From Calliphora vicina (lineage: Eukaryota > Arthropoda > Insecta > Diptera > Calliphoridae): a DNA stretch of 64,000 bases. The DNA lies in contig NW_027052602.1 of NCBI RefSeq assembly GCF_958450345.1, forward strand, positions 1 through 64,000, read 5' to 3'. The position numbers were made by a program, and so were the translations under genes. Under the pieces are notes generated by a model. That model was given only the letters and a program-made list of their open reading frames with translations, did no database searches and had not been told where the DNA came from. Below, one piece after another: positions 26,805 through 38,700 of the stretch; position 1 is the first letter of the stretch, and each line of letters begins with the position of its first letter.

Positions 26805-28170
26805 AACATTTGCTGATGATACTGCTATTCTAAGCATTCATGAAAACCCTCAAGAAGCTTCTCGTCACTTACAAAACCACATATTTGAATTAGAAAAATG
26901 GTTAAAACAATGGAAAACAAGTAAGAGTGCTATATTCGGCTGTGCCGAATCTTATATACCCTTCACCAAATTATATTTCAAAATTTTAAATATTTTTAGG
27001 TAAACAAAATTTATTTTTTTTCCAGTTGTTTTTTGAATTTTTTGGAAAAAAAAATTTTTTGATTGTTATTTAAATTTTTTTTTTAAATTTAAATTTTTTT
27101 TTTTAAATTTAAAAAATTTTTTTTTTTTAAATTTTTTTTTTTGTTTTTTCAATTTTTTAAAAAAAAAAAAATTTGGGTTCAAAATTTTTTTCCCGATTTT
27201 GACCCATTGTAGGTCCAACTTACTATGGTCTTATATACGTCGTGGCAAATGTCTTTGAAATATCTATCATTAGATATCCATATTGTCTATATTAATGTCT
27301 TAGTAATCCAGATATAGGTAAAAAAATAGGTCAAAAATCGAGGTTGTCTTGGTTTTTTACTCATATCTCAGCCATTTGTGGACCGATTTTGCTGATTTTA
27401 AATAGCAAAATTCTCGAAAGCATGTCTGACAGAATTATTGAAGATTTGGATCCCGAAGATATCTGGGGTCTTCAGAAAACTGATTTCAACAGACAGACAG
27501 ACAGACGGACAGACAGACAGACAGACGGACATGGCTTAATCGACTCCGCTATCTATAAGGATCCAGAATATATATACTTTATAGGGTCGGAAATGAAAAA
27601 TGTAGAAATTACAAACGGAATGACAAACTTATATATACCCTTCTCACGAAGCTGAAGGGTATAATTAAAGTCAACGAGCAAAAATGTACACACATTACAT
27701 TTACATTGCGTAGAGAATCATGCCCCCCTATTCATATCAATAACCAAACAATAATTCAACAATCGGAAGTGAAATACCTCGGAATACATCTCGATCGTCG
27801 CCTTACATGGAAAAGTCATATAGATGCAAAGTTGACTCAAATGAAATTGAAATCAATTCAAATTAAAACATTTGCTGATAATACTGCTATTCTAAGCATT
27901 CATGAAAACCCTCAAGAAGCTTCTCGTCACTTACAAAACCACATATTTGAATTAGAAAAATGGTTAAAACAATGGAAAATTAAAGTCAACGAGCAAAAAT
28001 GTACACACATTGCGTAGAGAATCATGCCCCCCTATTCATATCAATAACCAAACAATAATTCAACAATCGGAAGTGAAATACCTCGGAATACATCTCGATC
28101 GTCGCCTTACATGGAAAAGTCATATAGATGCAAAGTTGACTCAAATGAAATTGAAATCAATTCAAATTAA
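26805..28170 (+). repeat. Tandem duplication inside ORF2 (316-bp unit)
   Basis: The segment from the FADD motif to QIK is present twice: copy 1 at 26,805-27,866 (1,062 bp, including the 746-bp DINE-1-like insertion) and copy 2 at 27,867-28,170 (304 bp). The junction at 27,866/27,867 shows no shared bases. Copy 2 lacks the insertion and 11 bp (ACATTTACATT or an equivalent register), and its FADD has changed to FADN (GAT to AAT). The lengths balance: 1,062 minus 746 is 316, and 304 plus 11 is 315, leaving one base gained at the insertion. Confidence 0.9.
26918..27663 (-). mobile_element. DINE-1-like non-autonomous Helentron, copy A
   Basis: 746 bp in reverse orientation inside ORF2. Read on its own strand it starts TATACCCTTC, followed within 30 bp by the inverse GAAGGGTATA. 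It has the ACCCTATAAAGTATATATATT block, a short GTCC/GTCT tract (27,490-27,532 on the reverse), a conserved middle, a very AT-rich stretch (27,005-27,190), a subterminal GAAGGGTATA, a hairpin ATTCGGC-ACA-GCCGAAT (26,934-26,950) and a 16-nt tail ending CTTG. These parts and their order match DINE-1/INE-1 elements of Drosophila, which move as rolling-circle Helentrons and insert between T residues. The empty site is preserved in the neighbouring duplicate (27,979) and shows at most one extra T. An open frame of 103 codons across it is not conserved between copies. Confidence 0.75.
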
Positions 28171-28534
28171 TTGGCTTATTGGCAGAAACTCCACGCTTAG
28201 TTTAGATTGTAAACTCCTACTTTATAACATGATGATAAAACCGATATGGTGTTATGGCATACAGTTATGGGGCACGGCCTCAGCGTCAAATGTAGAAAAG
28301 ATCCAAAGACGCCAAAACAAGTTTCTAAGAATGATCACAGTTGCCCCCTGGTATATCAAAAACGCGAATATACACAAAGATCTAAACGTGCCCATTGTAA
28401 AAACTGAAATCTCGAAAAACGTACAAAAATATTTAAAAAAACTTGAAGTTCACCCAAACCCGATGGCCAGCAACATATTAGATAACCGTGGCCACACTCG
28501 ATTAAGAAGGAGGGACACAGCAGACCTAATCTAG

Positions 28535-28704
28535 AAGGAAGAATGCCAATTTAACCAAAACAACCATGAACACAAAATTTTTTCGTCCGGCACTGGCTGG
28601 ACTAATTAAATAATAATATTAGATATAAGATTTGAACCACTTATTGTTAGTTCATTAAATAATGAAGATACAATAAATAAATGATGAAAAAAAAAAAAAA
28701 AAAA
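28535..28704 (+). terminator. 3' UTR, AATAAA and poly(A) tail of the Jockey-like element
   Basis: About 150 bp of non-coding sequence follows the ORF2 stop. AATAAA lies at 28,672-28,677, ten bases before the A tract at 28,687-28,704. The tail is pure A, as in Jockey-clade elements. Confidence 0.88.
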
Positions 28705-28713
28705 ATATAAATC
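28705..28713. repeat. Right target-site duplication of the Jockey-like element
   Basis: ATATAAATC, identical to 22,991-22,999. Its first A merges with the poly(A) tract, so the tail/duplication border is ambiguous by a base. Confidence 0.9.
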
Positions 28714-29831
28714 GCAATTCTAAAGGCCCCTAAAGTGCTAGGAAGCTAAATTTTTTATATTTGGATTGCATGAGATTGTAGCTTTCTAACAAGGTATAAC
28801 TTAAGTAGCTAGTATAAATAGTACCCGATATATATGCGGGTATATCGGACATTTTTCGAAAAATGTTACAAAATTACCCCAGTTTTTAACGACTTCATAT
28901 AAATCGCAATTCTAAAGGCCCCTAAAGTGGATATTTGGATGGCATGAGATTGTAGCTTTCTAACAAGGTATAACTTAAGTAGCTAGCATAAACAGTACCC
29001 GATATATATGCGGGTATATCGGACATTTTTCGAAAAATGTCCCAAAATTACCCCAGTTTTTAACGACTTCATATAAATTGCAATTAGCTAGGAAGCTAAT
29101 TTGTTTTATATTTGGATTGCATGAGATTGTAGCTTTCTAACAAGGTATAACTTAACTAGCTAGCATAAACAGTACCCGATATAAATGCGGGTATATTGGA
29201 CATTTTTCGAAAAATGTCCCAAAATTACCCCAGTTTTTAACGACTTCCTATAAATCGCAATTCTAAAGGCCCCTAAAGTGCTAGGAAGCTAATTTTTTTA
29301 TATTTGGATTGCATGAGATTGTCGCTTTCTAACAAGGTATAACTTAAGTAGCTAGCATAAACAGTACCCGATATATATGCGGGTATATCGGACATTTTAC
29401 GAAAAATGTCCCAAAATTACCCCAGTTTTTAACGACTTCATATAAATCGCAATTCTAAAGGCCCCTAAACAGCTAGAAAGCTAAATTTTCTATATTTGGA
29501 TTGCATGAGATTGTAGCTTTCTAACAAGGTATAACTTAAGTAGCTAGTATAAATAGTACCCGATATATATGCGGGTATATCGGACATTTTTCGAAAAATG
29601 TTACAAAATTACCCCAGTTTTTAACGACTTCATATAAATCGCAATTCTAAAGGCCCCTAAAGTGCTACGAAGCTAAATTTTTTATATTTGGATGGCATGA
29701 GATTGTAGCTTTCTAACAAGGTATAACTTAAGTAGCTAGCATAAACAGTACCCGATATATATGCGGGTATATCGGACATTTTTCGAAAAATGTCCCAAAA
29801 TTACCCCAGTTTTTAACGACTTCATATAAAT

Positions 29832-32773
29832 CGCAATTCTAAAGGCCCCTAAAGTGCTAGGAAGCTAATTTTTTTATCTTTGGATGTCATGAGATTGTAG
29901 CTTTCTAACAAGGTATAAATTAAGTAGCTAGCATAAATGGTACCCGATATATATGCCGGTATATCGGACATTTTTCGAAAAATTTTACAAAATTACCCCA
30001 GTTTTTAACGACTTCATATAAATTGCAATTAGCTAGGAAGCTAATTTTTTTTATATTTGGATTGCATGAGATTGTAGCTTTCTAACAAGGTATAACTTAA
30101 CTAGCTAGCATAAACAGTACCCGATATATATGCGGGTATATTGGACATTTTTCGAAAAATGTCCCAAAATTACCCCAGTTTTTAACGACTTCATATAAAT
30201 CGCAATTTTAAAAGGCCCTAAAGAGGTAGGAAGCTAAATTTTTTTATATTTGGATGCCATGAGATCGTAGCTTTCTAACAAGGTATAACTCAAGTAGCTA
30301 GCATAAATAGTACCCGATATATATGCGGGTATATCGGACATTTTTCGAAAAATGTTACAAAATTACCCCAGTTTTTAACGACTTCATATAAATCGCAATT
30401 TTAAAAGGCCCAAAAAAGCTAGGAAGCTAAATTTTTTATATTTGGATTGCATGAGATTGTAGCTTTCTAACAAGGTATAACCTAAGTAGCTAGCATAAAT
30501 AGTACCCGATATATATGCGGGTATATCGGACATTTTTCGAAAAATGTTACAAAATTTCCCCAGTTTTTAACGACTTCATATAAATCGCAATTTTAAAAGG
30601 CCCAAAAAAGCTAGGAAGCTAAATTTTCTATATTTGGCTTGCATGAGATTGTAGCTTTCTAACAAGGTATAACTTAATTAGCTAGCATAAATAGTACCCG
30701 ATATATATGCGGGTATATCGGACATTTTTCGAAAAATGTTACAAAATTTCCCCAGTTTTTAACGACTTCATATAAATCGCAATTTTAAAAGGCCCAAAAA
30801 AGCTAGGAAGCTAAATTATTTATATTTGGATTGCATGAGATTGTAGCTTTCTAACAAGGTATAACTTAAGTAGCTAGCATAAACAGTACCCGAAATTACC
30901 CCAGTTTTTAACGACTTCATATAAATCGCAATTCTAAAGGCCCCTAAACAGCTAGAAAGCTAATTTTTTTATATTTGGATTGCATGAGATTGTCGCTTTC
31001 TAACAAGGTATAACTTAAGTAGCTAGCATAAACAGTACCGGATATATATGCGGGTATATCGGACATTTTTCGAAAAATGTCCCAAAATTACCCCAGTTTT
31101 TAACGACTTCATATAAATCGCAATTCTGAAAACAGCTAGAAAGCTAAATTTTCTATATTTGGATTGCATGAGATTGTAGCTTTCTAACAAGGTATAACTT
31201 AAGTAGCTAGCATAAATAGTACCCGATATATATGCGGGTATATCGGACATTTTTCGAAAAATGTTACAAAATTACCCCAGTTTTTAACGACTTCATATAA
31301 ATCGCAATTCTAAAGGCCCCTAAAGTGCTAGGAAGCTAATTTTTTTATCTTTGGATGTCATGAGATTGTAGCTTTCTAACAAGGTATAAATTAAGTAGCT
31401 AGCATAAATGGTACCCGATATATATGCCGGTATATCGGACATTTTTCGAAAAATTTTACAAAATTACCCCAGTTTTTAACGACTTCATATAAATTGCAAT
31501 TAGCTAGGAAGCTAATTTTTTTTATATTTGGATTGCATGAGATTGTAGCTTTCTAACAAGGTATAACTTAACTAGCTAGCATAAACAGTACCCGATATAT
31601 ATGCGGGTATATTGGACATTTTTCGAAAAATGTCCCAAAATTACCCCAGTTTTTAACGACTTCATATAAATCGCAATTTTAAAAGGCCCTAAAGAGGTAG
31701 GAAGCTAAATTTTTTTATATTTGGATGCCATGAGATCGTAGCTTTCTAACAAGGTATAACTCAAGTAGCTAGCATAAATAGTACCCGATATATATGCGGG
31801 TATATCGGACATTTTTCGAAAAATGTTACAAAATTACCCCAGTTTTTAACGACTTCATATAAATCGCAATTTTAAAAGGCCCAAAAAAGCTAGGAAGCTA
31901 AATTTTTTATATTTGGATTGCATGAGATTGTAGCTTTCTAACAAGGTATAACCTAAGTAGCTAGCATAAATAGTACCCGATATATATGCGGGTATATCGG
32001 ACATTTTTCGAAAAATGTTACAAAATTTCCCCAGTTTTTAACGACTTCATATAAATCGCAATTTTAAAAGGCCCAAAAAAGCTAGGAAGCTAAATTTTCT
32101 ATATTTGGCTTGCATGAGATTGTAGCTTTCTAACAAGGTATAACTTAATTAGCTAGCATAAATAGTACCCGATATATATGCGGGTATATCGGACATTTTT
32201 CGAAAAATGTTACAAAATTTCCCCAGTTTTTAACGACTTCATATAAATCGCAATTTTAAAAGGCCCAAAAAAGCTAGGAAGCTAAATTATTTATATTTGG
32301 ATTGCATGAGATTGTAGCTTTCTAACAAGGTATAACTTAAGTAGCTAGCATAAACAGTACCCGAAATTACCCCAGTTTTTAACGACTTCATATAAATCGC
32401 AATTCTAAAGGCCCCTAAACAGCTAGAAAGCTAATTTTTTTATATTTGGATTGCATGAGATTGTCGCTTTCTAACAAGGTATAACTTAAGTAGCTAGCAT
32501 AAACAGTACCGGATATATATGCGGGTATATCGGACATTTTTCGAAAAATGTCCCAAAATTACCCCAGTTTTTAACGACTTCATATAAATCGCAATTCTGA
32601 AAACAGCTAGAAAGCTAAATTTTCTATATTTGGATTGCATGAGATTGTAGCTTTCTAACAAGGTATAACTTAAGTAGCTAGCATAAATAGTACCCGATAT
32701 ATATGCGGGTATATCGGACATTTTTCGAAAAATGTTACAAAATTACCCCAGTTTTTAACGACTTCATATAAAT
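29832..32773. repeat. 1,471-bp higher-order repeat, two copies
   Basis: The variant TTATCTTTGGATGTCATGAG occurs at about 29,875 and 31,346, and the rare AGTACCGGATATATATGCGG at about 31,033 and 32,504, both offset by 1,471 bp. Both copies include a monomer in which CAGTACCCGA joins AAATTACCCC (near 30,888 and 32,359), removing both dyads. The two copies look nearly identical. Confidence 0.85.
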
Positions 32774-35754
32774 CGCAATTTTAAAAGGCCCAAAAAAGCT
32801 AGGAAGCTAAATTTTTTATATTTGGATTGCATGAGATTGTAGCTTTCTAACAAGGTATAACTTAAGTAGCTAGCATAAACAGTACCCGATATATATGCGG
32901 GTATATCGGACATTTTTCGAAAAATGTCCCAAAATTACCCCAGTTTTTAACGACTTCATATAAATCGCAATTCTAAAGGCCCCTAAACAGCTAGAAAGCT
33001 AAATTTTCTATATTTGGATTGCATGAGATTGTAGCTTTCTAACAAGGTATAACTTAACTAGCTAGCGTAAACAGTACCCGATATATATGCGGGTATATCG
33101 GACATTTTTCGAAAAATTTTACAAAATTACCCAGTTTTTAACGACTTCATATAAATTGCAATTAGCTAGGAAGCTAATTTTTTTTATATTTGGATTGCAT
33201 GAGATTGTAGCTTTCTAACAAGGTATAACTTAACTAGCTAGCATAAACAGTACCCGATATATATGCGGGTATATTGGACATTTTTCGAAAAATGTCCCAA
33301 AATTACCCCAGTTTTTAACGACTTCATATAAATCGCAATTTTAAAAGGCCCTAAAGAGGTAGGAAGCTAAATTTTTTTATCTTTGGATGCCATGAGATCG
33401 TAGCTTTCTAACAAGGTATAACTCAAGTAGCTAGCATAAATAGTACCCGATATATATGCGGGTATATCGGACATTTTTCGAAAAATGTTACAAAATTTCC
33501 CCAGTTTTTAACGACTTCATATAAATCGCAATTCTGAAGGCCCCTAAACAGCTAGAAAGCTAAATTTTCTATATTTGGATTGCATGAGATTGTCGCTTTC
33601 TAACAAGGTATAACTTAAGTAGCTAGCATAAACAGTACCCGATATATATGCGGGTATATCGGACATTTTTCGAAAAATTTTACAAAATTACCCAGTTTTT
33701 AACGACTTCATATAAATTGCAATTAGCTAGGAAGCTAATTTTTTTTATATTTGGATTGCATGAGATTGTAGCTTTCTAACAAGGTATAACTTAACTAGCT
33801 AGCATAAACAGTACCCGATATATATGCGGGTATATTGGACATTTTTCGAAAAATGTCCCAAAATTACCCCAGTTTTTAACGACTTCATATAAATCGCAAT
33901 TTTAAAAGGCCCTAAAGAGGTAGGAAGCTAAATTTTTTTATCTTTGGATGCCATGAGATTGTAGCTTTCTAACAAGGTATAACTTAAGTAGCTAGCATAA
34001 ATAGTACCCGATATATATGCGGGTATATCGGACATTTTTCGAAAAATGTTACAAAATTACCCCAGTTTTTAACGACTTCATATAAATCGCAATTTTAAAA
34101 GGCCCAAAAAAGCTAGGAAGCTAGATTTTTTATATTTGGATTGCACGAGATTGTAGCTTTCTAACAAGGTATAACTTAAGTAGCTAGCGTAAACAGTACC
34201 CGATATATATGCGGGTATATCGGACATTTTTCGAAAAATGTCCCAAAATTACCCCAGTTTTTAACGACTTCATATAAATCGCAATTCTAAAGGCCCCTAA
34301 ACAGCTAGAAAGCTAATTTTTTTATATTTGGATTGCATGAGATTGTAGCTTTCTAACAAGGTATAACTTAAGTAGCTAGCATAAACAGTACCCGATATAT
34401 ATGCGGGTATATCGGACATTTTTCGAAAAATGTCCCAAAATTACCCCAGTTTTTAACGACTTCATATAAATCGCAATTTTAAAAGGCCCAAAAAACCTAG
34501 GAAGCTAATTTTTTTATATTTGGATGTCATGAGATTGTAGCTTTCTAACAAGGTATAACTTAAGTAGGTAGCATAAATGGTACCCGATATATATGCGGGT
34601 ATATCGGACATTTTTCGAAAAATTTTACAAAATTACCCCAGTTTTTAACGACTTCATATAAATTGCAATTAGCTAGGAAGCTAATTTTTTTTATATTTGC
34701 ATTGCATGAGATTGTAGCTTTCTAACAAGGTATAACTTAACTAGCTAGCATAAACAGTACCCGATATATATGCGGGTATATTGGACATTTTTCGAAAAAT
34801 GTCCCAAAATTACCCCAGTTTTTAACGACTTCATATAAATCGCAATTTTAAAAGGCCCTAAAGAGGTAGGAAGCTAAATTTTCTATATTTGGATTGCATG
34901 AGATTGTAGCTTTCTAACAAGGTATAACTTAAGTAGCTAGCATAAATGGTACCCGATATATATGCGGGTATATCGGACATTTTTCGAAAAATTTTACAAA
35001 ATTACCCAGTTTTTAACGACTTCATATAAATTGCAATTAGCTAGGAAGCTAATTTTTTTTATATTTGGATTGCATGAGATTGTAGCTTTCTAACAAGGTA
35101 TAACTTAACTAGCTAGCATAAACAGTACCCGATATATATGCGGGTATATTGGACATTTTTCGAAAAATGTCCCAAAATTACCCCAGTTTTTAACGACTTC
35201 ATATAAATCGCAATTTTAAAAGGCCCTAAAGAGGTAGGAAGCTAAATTTTTTTATCTTTGGATGCCATGAGATCGTAGCTTTCTAACAAGGTATAACTCA
35301 AGTAGCTAGCATAAATAGTACCCGATATATATGCGGGTATATCGGACATTTTTCGAAAAATGTTACAAAATTTCCCCAGTTTTTAACGACTTCATATAAA
35401 TCGCAATTCTGAAGGCCCCTAAACAGCTAGAAAGCTAAATTTTCTATATTTGGATTGCATGAGATTGTAGCTTTCTAACAAGGTATAACTTAAGTAGCTA
35501 GCATAAATAGTACCCGATATATATGCGGGTATATCGGACATTTTTCGAAAAATTTTACAAAATTACCCCAGTTTTTAACGACTTCATATAAATCGCAATT
35601 TTAAAAGGCCCAAAAAAGCTAGGAAGCTAGATTTTTTATATTTGGATTGCACGAGATTGTAGCTTTCTAACAAGGTATAACTTAAGTAGCTAGCGTAAAC
35701 AGTACCCGATATATATGCGGGTATATCGGACATTTTTCGAAAAATGTCCCAAAA

Positions 35755-38700
35755 TTACCCCAGTTTTTAACGACTTCATATAAATCGCAATTTTAAAAGG
35801 CCCTAAAGAGGTAGGAAGCTAAATTTTCTATATTTGGATTGCATGAGATTGTAGCTTTCTAACAAGGTATAACTTAAGTAGCTAGCATAAATGGTACCCG
35901 ATATATATGCGGGTATATCGGACATTTTTCGAAAAATTTTACAAAATTACCCAGTTTTTAACGACTTCATATAAATTGCAATTAGCTAGGAAGCTAATTT
36001 TTTTTATATTTGGATTGCATGAGATTGTAGCTTTCTAACAAGGTATAACTTAACTAGCTAGCATAAACAGTACCCGATATATATGCGGGTATATTGGACA
36101 TTTTTCGAAAAATGTCCCAAAATTACCCCAGTTTTTAACGACTTCATATAAATCGCAATTTTAAAAGGCCCTAAAGAGGTAGGAAGCTAAATTTTTTTAT
36201 CTTTGGATGCCATGAGATCGTAGCTTTCTAACAAGGTATAACTCAAGTAGCTAGCATAAATAGTACCCGATATATATGCGGGTATATCGGACATTTTTCG
36301 AAAAATGTTACAAAATTTCCCCAGTTTTTAACGACTTCATATAAATCGCAATTCTGAAGGCCCCTAAACAGCTAGAAAGCTAAATTTTCTATATTTGGAT
36401 TGCATGAGATTGTAGCTTTCTAACAAGGTATAACTTAAGTAGCTAGCATAAATAGTACCCGATATATATGCGGGTATATCGGACTTTTTTCGAAAAATGT
36501 TACAAAATTACCCCAGTTTTTAACGACTTCATATAAATCGCAATTTTAAAAGGCCCAAAAAAGCTAGGAAGCTAGATTTTTTATATTTGGATTGCACGAG
36601 ATTGTAGCTTTCTAACAAGGTATAACTTAAGTAGCTAGCGTAAACAGTACCCGATATATATGCGGGTATATCGGACATTTTTCGAAAAATGTCCCAAAAT
36701 TACCCCAGTTTTTAACGACTTCATATAAATCGCAATTCTAAAGGCCCCTAAACAGCTAGAAAGCTAATTTTTTTATATTTGGATTGCATGAGATTGTCGC
36801 TTTCTAACAAGGTATAACTTAAGTAGCTAGCATAAACAGTACCCGATATATATGCGGGTATATCGGACATTTTTCGAAAAATGTTACAAAATTACCCCAG
36901 TTTTTAACGACTTCATATAAATCGCAATTTTAAAAGGCCCAAAAAAGCTAGGAAGCTAAATTTTTTATATGTGGATTGCATGAGATTGTAGCTTTCTAAC
37001 AAGGTATAACTTAAGTAGCTAGCATAAACAGTACCCGATATATATGCGGGTATATCGGACATTTTTCGAAAAATGTCCCAAAATTACCCCAGTTTTTAAC
37101 GACTTCATATAAATCGCAATTTTAAAAGGCCCAAAAAACCTAGGAAGCTAATTTTTTTATATTTGGATGTCATGAGATTGTAGCTTTCTAACAAGGTATA
37201 ACTTAAGTAGGTAGCATAAATGGTACCCGATATATATGCGGGTATATCGGACATTTTTCGAAAAATTTTACAAAATTACCCCAGTTTTTAACGACTTCAT
37301 ATAAATTGCAATTAGCTAGGAAGCTAATTTTTTTTATATTTGGATTGCATGAGATTGTAGCTTTCTAACAAGGTATAACTTAACTAGCTAGCATAAACAG
37401 TACCCGATATATATGCGGGTATATTGGACATTTTTCGAAAAATGTCCCAAAATTACCCCAGTTTTTAACGACTTCATATAAATCGCAATTTTAAAAGGCC
37501 CTAAAGAGGTAGGAAGCTAAATTTTCTATATTTGGATTGCATGAGATTGTAGCTTTCTAACAAGGTATAACTTAAGTAGCTAGCATAAATGGTACCCGAT
37601 ATATATGCGGGTATATCGGACATTTTTCGAAAAATTTTACAAAATTACCCAGTTTTTAACGACTTCATATAAATTGCAATTAGCTAGGAAGCTAATTTTT
37701 TTTATATTTGGATTGCATGAGATTGTAGCTTTCTAACAAGGTATAACTTAACTAGCTAGCATAAACAGTACCCGATATATATGCGGGTATATTGGACATT
37801 TTTCGAAAAATGTCCCAAAATTACCCCAGTTTTTAACGACTTCATATAAATCGCAATTTTAAAAGGCCCTAAAGAGGTAGGAAGCTAAATTTTTTTATCT
37901 TTGGATGCCATGAGATCGTAGCTTTCTAACAAGGTATAACTCAAGTAGCTAGCATAAATAGTACCCGATATATATGCGGGTATATCGGACATTTTTCGAA
38001 AAATGTTACAAAATTTCCCCAGTTTTTAACGACTTCATATAAATCGCAATTCTGAAGGCCCCTAAACAGCTAGAAAGCTAAATTTTCTATATTTGGATTG
38101 CATGAGATTGTAGCTTTCTAACAAGGTATAACTTAAGTAGCTAGCATAAATAGTACCCGATATATATGCGGGTATATCGGACTTTTTTCGAAAAATGTTA
38201 CAAAATTACCCCAGTTTTTAACGACTTCATATAAATCGCAATTTTAAAAGGCCCAAAAAAGCTAGGAAGCTAGATTTTTTATATTTGGATTGCACGAGAT
38301 TGTAGCTTTCTAACAAGGTATAACTTAAGTAGCTAGCGTAAACAGTACCCGATATATATGCGGGTATATCGGACATTTTTCGAAAAATGTCCCAAAATTA
38401 CCCCAGTTTTTAACGACTTCATATAAATCGCAATTCTAAAGGCCCCTAAACAGCTAGAAAGCTAATTTTTTTATATTTGGATTGCATGAGATTGTCGCTT
38501 TCTAACAAGGTATAACTTAAGTAGCTAGCATAAACAGTACCCGATATATATGCGGGTATATCGGACATTTTTCGAAAAATGTTACAAAATTACCCCAGTT
38601 TTTAACGACTTCATATAAATCGCAATTTTAAAAGGCCCAAAAAAGCTAGGAAGCTAAATTTTTTATATGTGGATTGCACGAGATTGTAGCTTTCTAACAA

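Larger units (their letters stand above)
24823..28534 (+). pseudogene. ORF2, endonuclease-reverse transcriptase, broken
   Basis: Open from 24,823 to a stop at 27,001-27,003 (726 residues). The N-terminal apurinic-type endonuclease keeps its catalytic signature: N10, E37, D136 and N138 in GDYNAKH, and D211-H212 in SSDHSP. The reverse transcriptase spans about residues 440-700, with D578 in FIDISQAFD, GVPQGS from residue 633 and the catalytic FADD at 663-666. After residue 698 the frame enters a DINE-1-like insertion and reads 28 foreign residues to a stop. Coding homology resumes at 27,664, runs into a second copy of the segment from FADD onward (27,867), loses frame through an 11-bp deletion near 28,004, and ends with the usual C-terminal region up to the TAG at 28,532. 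Removing both lesions would give a length near 890 residues, normal for the family. Codons outside the lesions look healthy, so the damage seems recent. Confidence 0.92.
23000..28704 (+). mobile_element. Jockey-clade non-LTR retrotransposon, inserted in satellite A
   Basis: The element has an AT-rich 5' leader, ORF1 with three zinc knuckles, ORF2 with endonuclease and reverse transcriptase, a short 3' UTR, AATAAA and a poly(A) tail of about 18 bases. It is bounded by a 9-bp target duplication, the expected signature of target-primed insertion. Size without the later DINE-1-like insertion and the internal duplication is about 4.6 kb, normal for Jockey-clade elements. The 5' end looks complete because the leader precedes an intact ORF1, but no second copy is available to confirm it. 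ORF2 damage makes this copy unable to move by its own proteins. Confidence 0.93.

Noticed and set aside
27344..27655. Short frame with MSWFF...SAICGPI shared by three DINE-1-like copies (also near 41,251-41,583 and 63,104-63,248)
   Set aside because: It is the same repeat read in one strand. Between subfamilies the residues after the first twenty change without regard to chemistry, so no sign of constraint on a protein.
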